64,000 nt of DNA from Paramyrothecium sp. XJ0827 (lineage: Eukaryota > Ascomycota > Sordariomycetes > Hypocreales > Stachybotryaceae). Below are positions 33,756 through 45,193 of this stretch, piece by piece. The notes below the pieces were generated by a model that saw nothing but the letters and a program-made list of their open reading frames with translations, was not told the DNA's origin and made no database searches. A program made the position numbers and the translations under genes. The stretch spans positions 2,914,001 through 2,978,000 of the forward strand of contig JAJFPB010000003.1 of assembly GCA_020881915.1 (NCBI GenBank), in the 5' to 3' direction. Numbering within the stretch: the first letter of the stretch is position 1; the number at the start of each line of letters is the position of its first letter.

Positions 33756-35058
33756 TTAGTGTGCCTCCGTCGTAAGCCCGCTCCAGAATTCGGGGTGGTC
33801 TTCGTGCAAGTTCGTGTAATAGTAAGCCACAGCAGCGAGAGTATAGGTCTCTGCATTGCGCATGGTTTGGCTCAGAGGCAAAATCATGATGTCGAAAATA
33901 TCATAAATCTCTGGAAAATCACTCGGCACGGTAGCTTCTTTCCCGAGTACCAGGTGGAAGAGCTCATGGAAGACGGTAGCAGAGCGAGGTGATATATCCG
34001 ATATATCCTGGAGACCTTTAACTTGATCCCGACTGCCGTCCCTCGTGGTGAGACTACGCCGTTTCCCCTCGGCTTCGGGTATTGTCCGGATCTCTACTGT
34101 TCCCAGGCGATTCTCGAATAATGTGAAAAAAGTCTCGCAAAGGGTTATTACCCGGGGCGCGGGCGGATCGGCTTCCTGCTCGTTCCAAAGCATGGTGTTC
34201 CCTGCCACCTTCTCGCGGCACATCATCGGTGATGGGGAAAGAAAGTAAACGTTCTCCTTTGGACACCAGTGCTACGGAAGTCAGTAATGGTTGGCTTTCG
34301 TGTAAGGGACTCAAGGCAGTCTTTGGAATGGTTATGAAGAATGCTGACCGGTTTGGAAGTGGTTCCTTCACGCCAAGCATCGCCAATAAAAGGAGCTTGC
34401 TTGTTTCTGACCAGCTCTCCGTTGTTATTTTTGTAGACGCGACCTACGTGGTCCTTTGCAGCCTCGTCCCAGCTCTCCTCCCAGTTCCAGCGATCATTGC
34501 ACATAAGTTGTGGTTTGCCGCCTATTAGTGGAGGGCGGTTTGGATTTGTCAAGAAATCCAGGACTTGCTCATAATTATCTTGAGAGGGTGTTAGTGACGG
34601 AAGCTGCTAGGTAATCTGACGTCTCGTGAAAAGGCGCCTTCAAGCAAAGGGGGTCCGGCTCATCATTTCCTTGCTCGAAATTCGGCCGAGCGTGAGGAGT
34701 GGGAAGTGATAAGTATCATACCGTATATGAGCTGCATTTCGTCAATGTGGTCGGCTCTGTTAGATCTGGCCTTGAAGAAGGAGTACAGAAGCCTGCCTCC
34801 TGCTGTACTTCTCAAGGAAGGAGGACGGGGCTCAGCGAATGCTTCTTGCACCATTGCGATGCCGGCCTGCGCAAGCGTAACGGACTCATCCAAATAGCCT
34901 TGCAGATCATCACGGTCGATCAAACAGCCGCCTAGCCTATTGGTCGTGATATCAACGTCAAAAAGCTGGTTGTAGGGGAGCGCCTGACTGGAAACTTGTT
35001 TGGTCCACAAGAACAAGCCGACCACACAAGGCCAGAGCAGTCTCATTGTAGACACCAT
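33756..35058 (-). CDS. Secreted zinc metalloprotease-like protein (HExxH)
   Basis: Three exons on the minus strand (35058-34722, 34578-34349, 34271-33756), 360 aa. Introns are 143 and 77 nt, both with GT-AG ends. The joins read LIYDNYEQVLDFLTNPNRPP and TSKPHWCPKENVYFLSPSP. Residues 5-25 (MRLLWPCVVGLFLWTKQVSS) form a signal peptide. The motif ATVFHELFHLVLG places HELFH at about 291-295, and a downstream acidic segment (NAETYTLAAVAYYYT) could supply the third zinc ligand, as in fungal secreted zincins of the deuterolysin-like group. Conserved cysteines near 30-60 and 160-205 suggest disulfides. It is transcribed away from the GH55 gene, with about 0.8 kb between starts. The substrate is unknown. 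Confidence 0.78.
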
Positions 35059-35842
35059 ATTGACTTAAAACACTCGCTGATCGTGGTACCGACGAGCAGG
35101 AAACTTCAAGAAAGAGTGTGTCGTGAGGGCCGTACCATATAGACGGCGAGCAGGTCCAAGTCGCGTATTTCAAGGGTGTGCGGATCGAGCAGTAACGTAA
35201 TCCTCTGGTTGCCAGCACACCGTTCCACACTCCCATGTCGCCAAACCAATATAGCCCCACGGGCTGTGTTTAACCAGGTGCGAGACATGAAGGATTTGCT
35301 GCCCCCCCTGGTCCATGTTTGCTCCCCACTCGTTGGGATGGGACCTTGTGCAACAGAGAACCCCTGCAAACAAAAGATGCACCCCATCCCTAGTACCACA
35401 TTCCAGGCACACCACACCTTGACATCGTCTGCCTGTTTTCAAATTTTTGCGAAGCGGCGCAGTAAGTGCGAGGGTTGACATTGTCTATTCTAACCTAAGC
35501 CAGGATGCTTGCTGACGTTTCACTGTAATTTGACTGTAACGCCCGCATTTGTTCCTCTTTGGGACAATCTCCGTGGTTGAGCCAGGTGCTGGATGGATCA
35601 GAGGCATGCGTGCAAATGGCTCATCGACCAGGGCCTTGCAGCTCAAGCGATAGCGCAAGTGCTGGGCCAACTTGGCAAAATCCAGGCACGAGATGCAGGA
35701 AACACTTTGGCCACGCACCTGATCCCTCGAGTCCCATGGAAACTATAACTCGCTGTGCTTTCTCCTTGACTTGACGATCTCATGCCACAGACTCATACAT
35801 GTCTCATTGACTAAGCACGCAAAGCACAAGCTCTCCTCAGCC
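35059..35842. promoter_or_regulatory. Shared divergent promoter region of two secreted-protein genes
   Basis: The 784 bp between the start codons of the metalloprotease (-) and GH55 (+) genes. Minus-strand open frames at 34958-35481 lack motifs and overlap the promoter. Co-regulation is possible from the layout but no binding site is claimed. Confidence 0.4.
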
Positions 35843-38800
35843 ATGCGTCTTCTATGGGCGGCCTGGGCATCGGCTGTCCTTGGGGACATTGTGAGCACCA
35901 TCACAATGCCCAACGGCCCCGTAGCAACGGCGCCTAAGCTCCCGCCCGGCTCTCCTCAGGTAACCTCACTGCATCTCAAGCTTGTCGTTTGACATGGACT
36001 TCGGACAAGGCTAACAGCTGACAGCCGCCCCCTCCTTACGCAAGTGGTCACGCCAACAACCAGGTCGGCAATGCTCCAGATAAGCATAACATGACTGGAC
36101 CTTACATTGGGGACACGGACAGTATTGCGCCCAAGGCTGGTGCTTCAAACCGGGAAGGACGTGCCGGCGATGGCTACTGGCTGTCCGAGTTTGGACAGCT
36201 TGGAGCATCCCCCTTCGCACCAAGTGATTACCAGTTCTTTAGAAACGTCAAGGATTTCGGTGCCGTGGGAGATGGTGTAACAGACGATACGGCCGCTATC
36301 AACCGCGCCGCGTCGTCTTTCAGCGTCAACAACCATTCAAAGAAACGTTGCGATGGAGAGTGTGGCTCCACCACAACTCTCACCGCGGTCGTCTACTTCC
36401 CGGCGGGTACTTACCTCATCTCCAGGCCTATTCTACAGTATTACTATACGCAGTTCGTAAGTAATCCTGAGGCAAGGGCTGTTATCAAAGGAAGCCCCGA
36501 CTTTGAAGGAATCGCCCTGTTTGACGCCAACTTCTACATACCCGGCGGGGACGGAAAGCAGTGGTATGTAAACCAGTCCAACTTTTTCCGGCAGATTAGG
36601 AACTTCGTCTTCGATATGACGAGCATGAACCGCACCAATACCCAGAATGACCAACTATATGTGCCGACGGGTATCCATTGGCAGGTCGGTCAGGCAACTA
36701 GCATTACGAACTGTCACTTTCAGATGCCGCTCTCAGGACCCGACGGCCCAGCTACGGCTATTGGTATCTTCATGGAGAACGGGAGTGGTGGCGCAGTAAG
36801 CGACCTATCCTTCTGGGGAGGCAACATTGGCTTCCTAGCCGGCAGTCAGCAGTTTACTGCGCAGGACCTTCGATTTGAGCTGTGTCTAACTGCTATCAAA
36901 CACGAGTGGAACTGGGGGTTTGTCTGGAAGAATATCTATGTCCAGGCTGCCTACGTCGCCATTGACTGCACTGCCTTTTCCGACTCAACGAACCCACCTC
37001 AGGGTACTGGTTCCATCACCGTTCTAGACTCCCACTTCAACGGCGTGCCGTTTGCGATTACGGTTTCCCGTTACGGCAACCAGCAGCCCAACATTGTTCT
37101 CGAAAACCTCCTAGTCCAGCATTCCGAGTCCATCGTGCTCGTGTCTGGTGGCGAGACCTTACTTAAGGGTTCCGCTGAGGCGGTGACCATCAATGGGTGG
37201 GCTTCCGGATACCAGGTACACTCCAACGGGTTCGAGGGCAAGACGTCAGGTTACCTTACGCCGATCCCCGACAAGCCTACGGCGCTGCTTGACGGAAGTG
37301 GGAAGTACGTATACCGTCGAAAGCCGCAGTACCCCGGCATGAGGCCCATCATCGCCACTGAGCATGGCATATTAAACAATGGCAAGGGTGACCAGACCGC
37401 TGCCATCAACAGCCTCCTCGCCCGCAGCAGTGGTTCGGTCATCTTCTTTCCCGCCGGCGTGTATATGGTCCGTCAGACGATTCAAGTACCGGTCGGCACC
37501 CGTATGATTGGTTCCGGGTGGAGCACATTCATGGGCGAGGGTGCTTTCTTCCAGGACGAGGCGAACCCGAAGCCTCTGGTTCGTGTCGGGCGTCCAGGGG
37601 ACAAGGGCGTCATTGAAATCTCCGATATGCTGTTCACGGTCAAGGGACCAACCGCTGGATGTATTGCCATTGAGTGGAATGTCCACGAGACGAGCCAGGG
37701 ATCCGCAGCTATGTGGGATACGCATGTCCGAATCGGCGGCAATGCGGGCAGCGACCTCCTTTTGAAAGATTGCCCCGCCAAGGCATCTGGAATAAATAAG
37801 AAATGTATGGCGGCCTTTATGCTTATGCACGTCACTAAGGAGGCCTCGGGATACTTTGACAACGTCTGGCTTTGGGTCGCCGACCATGACTTAGACGATC
37901 CCGCAAATGCGTTAACGACAGTCACTAAAGAGGGTATTCCTCAAAACGGCGTCGTCGAGATATCAATCTATGCCGGACGCGGCGTGCTGATCGAGTCGGA
38001 GGGTCCTTCGTGGTGGTGGGGATGCGGCAGCGAACACAGCCAGCTTTACCAATGGCAACTACTAGGTGCCAAAAACCTTTATATGGGCCACATGCAGACC
38101 GAGACGCCATACTATCAGGCGAACCCAAACTCGCTTGAGCCGTTCGTCAGTGGGCGGTTTACAGGAGACCCCAAGTTCGACGACTGTGCGGATAACCTAT
38201 GTCGTAAATCGTGGGCCCTGCGGGTTCTAAACTCGACCGATATCTTCTTATATGGGCTCGGATTCTATTCTTTCTTTGACGACAACGTCCTAGGTTGCGC
38301 GCCTAAAGAAAGGTGCCAGCAGTCGCTCATCCAGACGAACTTTGCAGGCCGTGTTTTCTTGCATAATATCTTCACCAAGGGTAACGTTGAGATCGTTTCC
38401 CCACAAGGTGGTCTCACTCCAGTCTTCTTTAATGCTACCACTCGGAACGGGTACACGAGCAATGTTGCCGCTTGGTTTCCACTGGCGGTTGGTGGCGCAG
38501 ATATAGGGTCGGGCTTGGACCCCGAGGGAGACGGCTCGGGAGTCGTATACCTCGACCCGGTAGTCTACGATAGCGAAGACGATGCCAACGTCCAGTGCTT
38601 CCCACCATGCGTATATGTGCCACCCCCTTTGGTGTTGAGGGAACCTACCGTAATATCCTTTCCCCCTTACCGCACGACACTGGAAGTTGGATGGACAGAG
38701 ACGACAACAGTCACGCGCGACGGATCTGCGGTCGAAGTTACAACCTACAAAAAGGTTACCGAGACGACTGAAATTCAACTGCCGCCTGTGACTACGGACC

Positions 38801-39831
38801 GCATCGAGGTTTCGAACGTGGTCATCAAAGAAGGCGTGACAAGCACGACCTTTTATCCCAAAAGCAGCGTGCCGATTCCGCCATTCGTTTTTGAACATAC
38901 TCCAAAGAGCGGTGTTCCTTCATCGGTGCCCCCTCGAACGCGGACAATATACCCGCCGCCTTGGCCGTGGCCAACCGACGAAATCACCGGGGGAGTTACA
39001 GGAACATCGACAACGGTGCGGCCTCCCAGTGCCACGTCATCCCCACGGCCTTCGAGCACAGGTGGGGGCGGTAACGACGGCGGCGGCGACGACGATGACG
39101 ATGATGACGATGATGACGACGACGACGATTCTTCCAATTCCGTCGTGCCGTGGCCTTTCAAGCACAGTCGCGGCCCAGGTAGACCCATCTGTAGAGCAAA
39201 CTGCGGCACACGCTGCCGCGTCTTTTGCGGCGGCAAATGTCTCTTTTTTTGCCCTGCGAGTGACAGGAATTTTGGTATGTTGTCGCGCCACGCAATCCGT
39301 CTTAGCCACTGACTGACCCTTCCAGATCATCTCGACCCAATCGATCCAATGAGTCCGCCGCCGCCGGTAGGACCAGCGCCAACCTGCACAACCAAAGTGT
39401 ACAGTTCTTGCCGCGAGTACTGCACCGCTCTGCCCACCTCGACCTGCACCTCAAGCTGTAGCCGTATCGTGGGTTGCGACACCACGGGTACACGGATACC
39501 AACAACGGTCACTCCCGCGCCGGCTGTCACCGGAGGGCCGATCATCCAAATTGTGGAATCGTTCGGGGATGAGCTGCGGAAAGCAGAAGCCTTCTTGGGG
39601 GCCATGTCTCTTCTGGAGGCCGGTGGGCTTATCGGACCCATAACGGACCTACCGTCGCTGCCGACGCTGCAGCCCCCATCTTCATGCGCATCCTACACGC
39701 CTACGACAGTATGTAACGGCAGCGGAGGGAGGCCTGTTTGTGTCACTACGAGGGCGTGCGCATCATCAACGAACCCGGGGCCGGGACCTACTGGCAACCC
39801 CAACCCCGACCCAGAGCCAGAGCCTGAGCCT

Positions 39832-39866
<35 letters not shown>

Positions 39867-40389
39867 TGAACCAGAGCCAGAAGAGCCTACGCCACCTCCA
39901 CTAGGCCAGTTCGGAGTCATCTACCCCAAGAATAGGGGTCAGGTGCAGTGCTCAACTCAGATTATTGCCACAGACCTGCGTGTTTGTTATAACGAGGTGA
40001 TGAACGTCATCATAGAAGATAAAACATACAGCACCACTGATCCAATCTGCTATGGTTATGATAGTGTCATGGATTCTGGAAGTTGGGTCGGTGATTATTG
40101 CACTCTTGTCTCACTCAAGGGCGGCTGCAGTCTCGTGCTGGGTATATCGAACATGGGCATTGGACCTACCCGTTTTACAGGTGGATCGGTTAAAGCGTTC
40201 CTAGAAGCAGCAAAATCTAGGTGCGGTGACTTTGGGTCTGCTGTCGGCACTGTGTCCAGAGACCCAGATAACGCAGGTGGTGGCTACTTCAGCAGCTTTT
40301 GTTTAGTGCGTACCAGTCAAGAGAACGGTTGCGGTCAGAACCAGGGTTTCCCAGGCAGAAGGAAACTTCGGTCTCTAGAAGAGACTTGA
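35843..40389 (+). CDS. GH55 beta-1,3-glucanase with a long C-terminal extension
   Basis: Three exons (35843-35959, 36025-39274, 39326-40389), 1,476 aa. Introns of 65 and 51 nt join to give GSPQPPPPYASGHANNQVGN and RNFDHLDPIDPMSPPPPVG. A signal peptide starts MRLLWAAWASAVLG. Two right-handed beta-helix (pectate-lyase-3) domains mark GH55: the first opens with NVKDFGAVGDGVTDDTAAIN (about 112), the second with IATEHGILNNGKGDQTAAIN (about 480). Such enzymes cleave glucose from laminarin-type glucan ends. GH55 normally ends near 780-850. Here about 600 residues follow: Thr/Pro-rich linkers, a 14-residue Asp run (about 1062-1075), a Cys-rich knot (CRANCGTRCRVFCGGKCLFF), an EP repeat near 1285 and a C-terminal Cys-containing domain (about 1318-1476) that I do not recognise. 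The protein is probably wall-bound or secreted. Confidence 0.88.
39086..39131 (+). repeat. Asp-codon run in the GH55 gene
   Basis: A run of GAC/GAT codons encodes 14 consecutive aspartates after a Gly-rich linker. The mixture of GAC and GAT argues that the protein tract is maintained and is not a fresh slippage product. Confidence 0.9.
39810..39882 (+). repeat. Pro-Glu dipeptide repeat in the GH55 gene
   Basis: A 6-bp repeat of CCCGAG/CCTGAG type encodes about 12 Pro-Glu dipeptides, forming an extended, stiff acidic linker before the last domain. Read on the opposite strand it gives a Gly-Ser run that is not a real gene. Confidence 0.9.
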
Positions 40390-42131
40390 ATAAGTTTAAA
40401 ATTTAAACATATTTACGGACTATGAATTTGTTCTACCATGTCCATAGCAAGCATGAGGTATAGTTTGATGAAGGTTTCTGTCTCCAGAAGCTACTCTGCT
40501 CTTCCCTTAGCAGAAAATTAAGATCGAGGAATCACTATCACTAAAGGTTACTCGACACTTGATAATAATCCACTCGGTCTATATCATCAGCTGGAGTTAC
40601 CACAAACCCAAGACCCCATCGAGAGTTTCTTTATCTTGCACGGCATTAAACTACGCCCAATGAGGCTCCATAGATCCTTTAGTGCAGAATAATAACATTC
40701 CTGGCCTACTTCTCGCAGCAAAAGATTATACTTTATCCATTATTACTATTATTAATATATGCACGGGACAGGAAGTAATAGTTTCAAGCTGGCATGCTGA
40801 GAGTATATAGCTGCAACAGTAAAGAATCTTCAAATTCTCCGGATTGTTTGTCATGATATCTCTTTGGGCTTATTGTTATCACGCATAATGCTGGTCGGGG
40901 GTTCTGACTCCAGAAGGAGTGGAAACCCTGCTTCATCGAAAACTGTTCAAGTGTGCTAGCTTTAGAGTATTGTTCTGTATGCGGATGTCAGAGTCGGGTT
41001 CGTACTGCACATGGCGGATTCTGGGCGAGGGATAAGAGAAATGACTGATTGGCTTGATTCGCCTTCAATGAGGCTGCTACCAGTAGTATAGCGCAGCAAG
41101 ACGCAGCACCATCGGGGCGCACCTGACTACGCGGCAAACCGACCTATTCGTCACAGCCATCCGCGAGATATGTCCGCTTATCAATCGATTCATTGGTTTG
41201 ACTCATGTGGCGCGGGGGTCTACTGCTTGGCCCGAGCGATCGGCCATGATTCCGTTAGTTCGAAAGTGCCAACGCCCAGCCGGACGAACTCCAGCTCAAA
41301 GCCCACCAGAGCGCCCCCGGAGCAGTCCTGTTGAAGCCGAGCCACAGGCATTGGGCAGCTTCTCTCCTTGGCCATCTCGAAAGATGGTCCAGCGGCCCCG
41401 CGTGCGCCGTCTGGCACATGACAGAGACCCAGGCCGAGCCGTGTTCGCAAGCCTTGAGCGAGACCCGTTCAGAGCCGCAGTTCCCAGTCCTCGATGCCAT
41501 CAGGCCAGAGTGCTGGCGCCGTGGAGGTGGGAGTAATTGTTCAGTTTTGCGCAAGCGAGTGGTGCGCGAATATTGAGGGCAGATCTCGAGCGACAGCTTT
41601 CGTGATGAACCGAGTGTGCAGCGCTCCGGCCTAGTCGACCGAGTGGAAACGAACAAGGAAGAACGACGGAACATGGTCACATTCAAGTACTTAGCTGAGG
41701 TGGTTCATGACGCCTCTGGTCGTGGTAGATTCTACCACGCTATATACTGTACATCCTGCCATGACGTTTCTCTCTAGCCACAGCTCAAGGTATAAAACGA
41801 TGCGTCGGCGCTTATCAAAGCTGTTATTCAACCACTCTAGAGTCTCGGTTTGGCACCGTACTGCATCGATACGGTCACATGCATTCTCATTCACATTGGG
41901 GTAGCTCGACTAGATAATAACTGGTTCATTTCCCAGAAGTCGCCCAAGCCAGAGTCCTCATCCATCCACACGCCCTCCTCCAACTTTTACGGTAGTAATC
42001 TGTGATGGACAGGAGACTCCACACTGTCCTGCGAAAAGAGTTGGCTGTATTTTGTCTGTCATGGTGGCCCACCACGCAATGAAACACGTCCCTCGAGTAC
42101 TCTTCTCGGACTGAATACTCCCCTCTTTACC
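40390..42131. other. Gene-poor spacer
   Basis: Downstream of both the GH55 gene and the OPT gene (3' to 3'). Mostly AT-rich to 41000. The stretch 41200-41600 is GC-richer with overlapping open frames on both strands but no recognisable motif; it may be a gene fragment. Nothing else is seen. Confidence 0.45.
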
Positions 42132-42982
42132 TTACGCCCCAAGTAAGCGCATAAAAAAGCTCACCGCCGGTTCGCCGAGCACGAGTCCACTGGCGAGAAG
42201 TGCCATGCTCTGGCCACAGCCATCGTTCCTCCGCTTGCAGAGCCAGTAGATGGCTCCACCGACTGCTCGCGATATCGCAAACGACGGCGTGTTGTATATC
42301 CCTGCTCGCAGGTCAGAACGGATCCACTTCTTCATCCACTCGTCTCCTACTTACCGATGGCAATCACGGCGCCGCTTGGAATGAGCTTCTCCCATCTTCT
42401 ACCCGCGAACGCAATCTTGGCAACTGCCGCAGCCGCGGAAAGGACTGCCGCCCCTACAACGAACGGTGCCACTCCCCGAGGGAGCGAGCGGCCCATTGAG
42501 AATCTTGCCACGCCCAGGGCAAGGTAAGAGGAAGGAACGCGGAACAATGGGCCGGGTACTGGATTCCTCGTAGTGCAGAACCAGTAGAACACGCCGGATA
42601 TGATGATGTTAACGGCTGTGCCAATGATCTGCGTGAGACACGAAGGGTCGTTAGTGGCTTCGAACTTTAGATCTAGATCACAAGCTAAATCGCCAATTAT
42701 ATTAGCTGCAGCCTGTGCGGTCGTGGCACAGAGAAGATTGATGATGATCCCGTCGGGGTTAGCAGCAGAGATGAGCAAGGCGAGGACAAGCTGGAAGACT
42801 ATCGGTCACATTAGCATGTAATGTATCAACGTACGCGAAATCCCCCCAATTACCTAAAGCAAATCCCGGCTCGTATCGCCCTCCTACGCTGGAGCGGATT
42901 CCGACAATGGCCATTAAGGTTTGTACTGCGATGGTGAGAAGACCGTACTGCCACGGCAGTACACAATGCACATCGATGAGAT

Positions 42983-43016
42983 CCCCTTGAGTATGCGGAG
43001 GCAGCAGGGGTGTAAC
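42983..43016 (+). repeat. Left terminal inverted repeat, 34 bp
   Basis: Begins CCCCTTGAGTATGCGGAGG and ends GGGGTGTAAC. It matches the right end in inverted orientation with two differences, both transitions. Confidence 0.9.
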
Positions 43017-45159
43017 GGATATAGATCTGATCTAATTAAAACCGGGAAAAATTAAGTAATATCTATTCCCACCTAAATTTACTTGTAGTAGAAGTCCCAG
43101 TATTTTCTCTATTTATAAATAGCTATATTATATATATTATAATATAGCTAGATCTATATAGCCCTCTTCCTAGTAAAGCCCTATATCTAATCTAGCCCCT
43201 ACCTATTAAGGCTATTTATATCTAATATAGCTATAGGAGCTTAATTTTAATAGCAATTTTAAGGGTATTATAAGCTCTATAATTATAGGCTAATTTAGAT
43301 GCCCTTATAGCTAAGATAGGGTACTAATATCTTTATTTAGATATACTTATATTACTTTATAGCTATATTTATATCCCCTAGTTAATATCTCTACCTTAAT
43401 AAGCCTTCTCTACTATATATCTTAAAAATCTTATTAATTAAGGCCTATTAGAACTAGCTTTATAAGGTATATAAGGGCTAGCTTAGCTAGCCCTCCTATT
43501 ATAATAGGAAGCTATTAAATAGGGCTATAGCTAGTAGAAATAACTAAATTAGAGTCTAGGCTAGGCCCTATCTCTAATAGTAGCTAAGTTATATATTAGC
43601 TTAAAGATAATTATCTCTATTTATAGTATTTATTAGATTATTATAATTAGCTATAATAGATAGGATATTTAGTTTTAAGATAATCTTATTATTAAATAGC
43701 TATTTATTAAGTGGGCTTATAACTATATTATTATTAGGTACTAGTAGATACCTTTAATAGCTTTAGTACCTATATAAACCATAATTAAAAATAATACTAG
43801 GGTATTATCTTTCTAGGTAATTTAATTAACCTATATATATATATATTAGTAGGGAAATTTATTCTAGTTCCCTAATAAATAAACTAACCTTATTATCTAC
43901 TATTAAATAATATTTAAGATAGCCCTAAGACTATAAGCCCTTTCCCTTAGTATTATTTTACTTAGCTTAAATAAGATAATTAAATATACTACTATTTATA
44001 TAAGCTATATCTATAGCCCTAATACCTAGCTATCTAAGTTACTTAAAAAGCTATAGAAATAAAAATAAATTATTTATATAAATATAATATATATTAGGTA
44101 GTAGCTATTTTATAAGGTAAAGTATAATAACTTAAGTTAAATTAATATAGTTAATATTATTATCTTATTACTTATTTAATAGCTTATTTAGGGGCTATTT
44201 TTTTAAGGGCTTTTTCTATTTCTAATATTTAATATTAATAAAACTATATTTTAAGCCTAATATATATTATATCTAATATAATATATATTCTTAGATAGCT
44301 AGAATCTAGATCTTAAGTCTTATAGATATAGACTTATTTAGGATTATTACCTTTTATTTTAAGTATTCTTAGAAGCTAATTATATTCTTATTTATATTAA
44401 TATTACTACTAACTTTAATAGTAACTATAGTAGTAAATATAATATAATTAATTTATTTATTAATCTTATTATATAAGGCTAGAACCTTATACTCTATTAT
44501 ATTAAGATTATTAATTTAAAGTTATCTCTTTAGTAGAAAAAATTAATTAAAAGATATATATTAAATAAATAAATAAAAAGAAATAGAATTACTTCTAGTA
44601 AGTACTTTTTAATAATCTTAAAGATAGGACCCCTTATTAAGTATTATTAATATTAGGATTTCTATTTAAATATAGATCTTAGTAATAGAGATTAATTTCT
44701 AATAACTTTAATAGCTTTTATTTTTTAGCTTAGTTATTAGGTTATTAGTAGAGCTATTTATATAGCTAACTTATTATTTAATAAGGAATTTAGGTAAAAA
44801 AAGCTAGAAAAGCTTTAAAGGTATTTCTAGAAGGTCCTAGACCTTTAGGGGATAATATAAAATATTAAATAATTTAAAATATATCCCTATATATATTATT
44901 AAATTATAGTTAAATTAGTATATATTATTTATATCTTACTTCTTATTACTATAATCTATTAATATAGGAATTTATTTATTAGCTAATATAGTAGCTACTA
45001 TAGCCTTATTATTTTTTTCTATTATTAAATAGCTAGCTATAGTAATATTATTATTTATTATAAAAGTATTATTATAATTAGTTATATAGCTTTTATTATA
45101 GAGAGGGATTTCCTTGTTCCTTAATGTACTAACATTATACTAGGGGTAATGTGGAGCCA

Positions 45160-45193
45160 GTTATACCCCTGCTGCCTCCGCACACTCAAGGGG
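45160..45193 (-). repeat. Right terminal inverted repeat, 34 bp
   Basis: Read on the minus strand it begins CCCCTTGAGTGTGCGGAGG and ends GGGGTATAAC. In the OPT frame it supplies the codons for ECAEAAGV and the premature TAA. Confidence 0.9.

Larger units (their letters stand above)
42983..45193. mobile_element. AT-rich RIP-mutated transposable element inside the OPT gene
   Basis: A 2,211-bp insertion bounded by 34-bp terminal inverted repeats and flanked by AT on each side (42981-42982 and 45194-45195). The interior is almost entirely A+T, with G and C confined mainly to GGC, AGC, CTA and CCTA contexts. Long stretches such as 43100-43250 hold no CpA, TpG or CpG at all, which is what exhaustive RIP (C to T, mainly at CpA) leaves behind. 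No transposase can be read. Size and TIRs suit a class II DNA element. An AT duplication is not the usual TA of Tc1/mariner, so the superfamily is open. Confidence 0.85.

Noticed and set aside
39693..39920. Minus-strand Gly-Ser repeat protein
   Set aside because: It is the reverse complement of the Pro-Glu repeat in the GH55 gene.
41198..41700. Overlapping frames near 41.2-41.7 kb as a gene fragment
   Set aside because: Frames are open on both strands, but no family motif or splice chain supports a choice.
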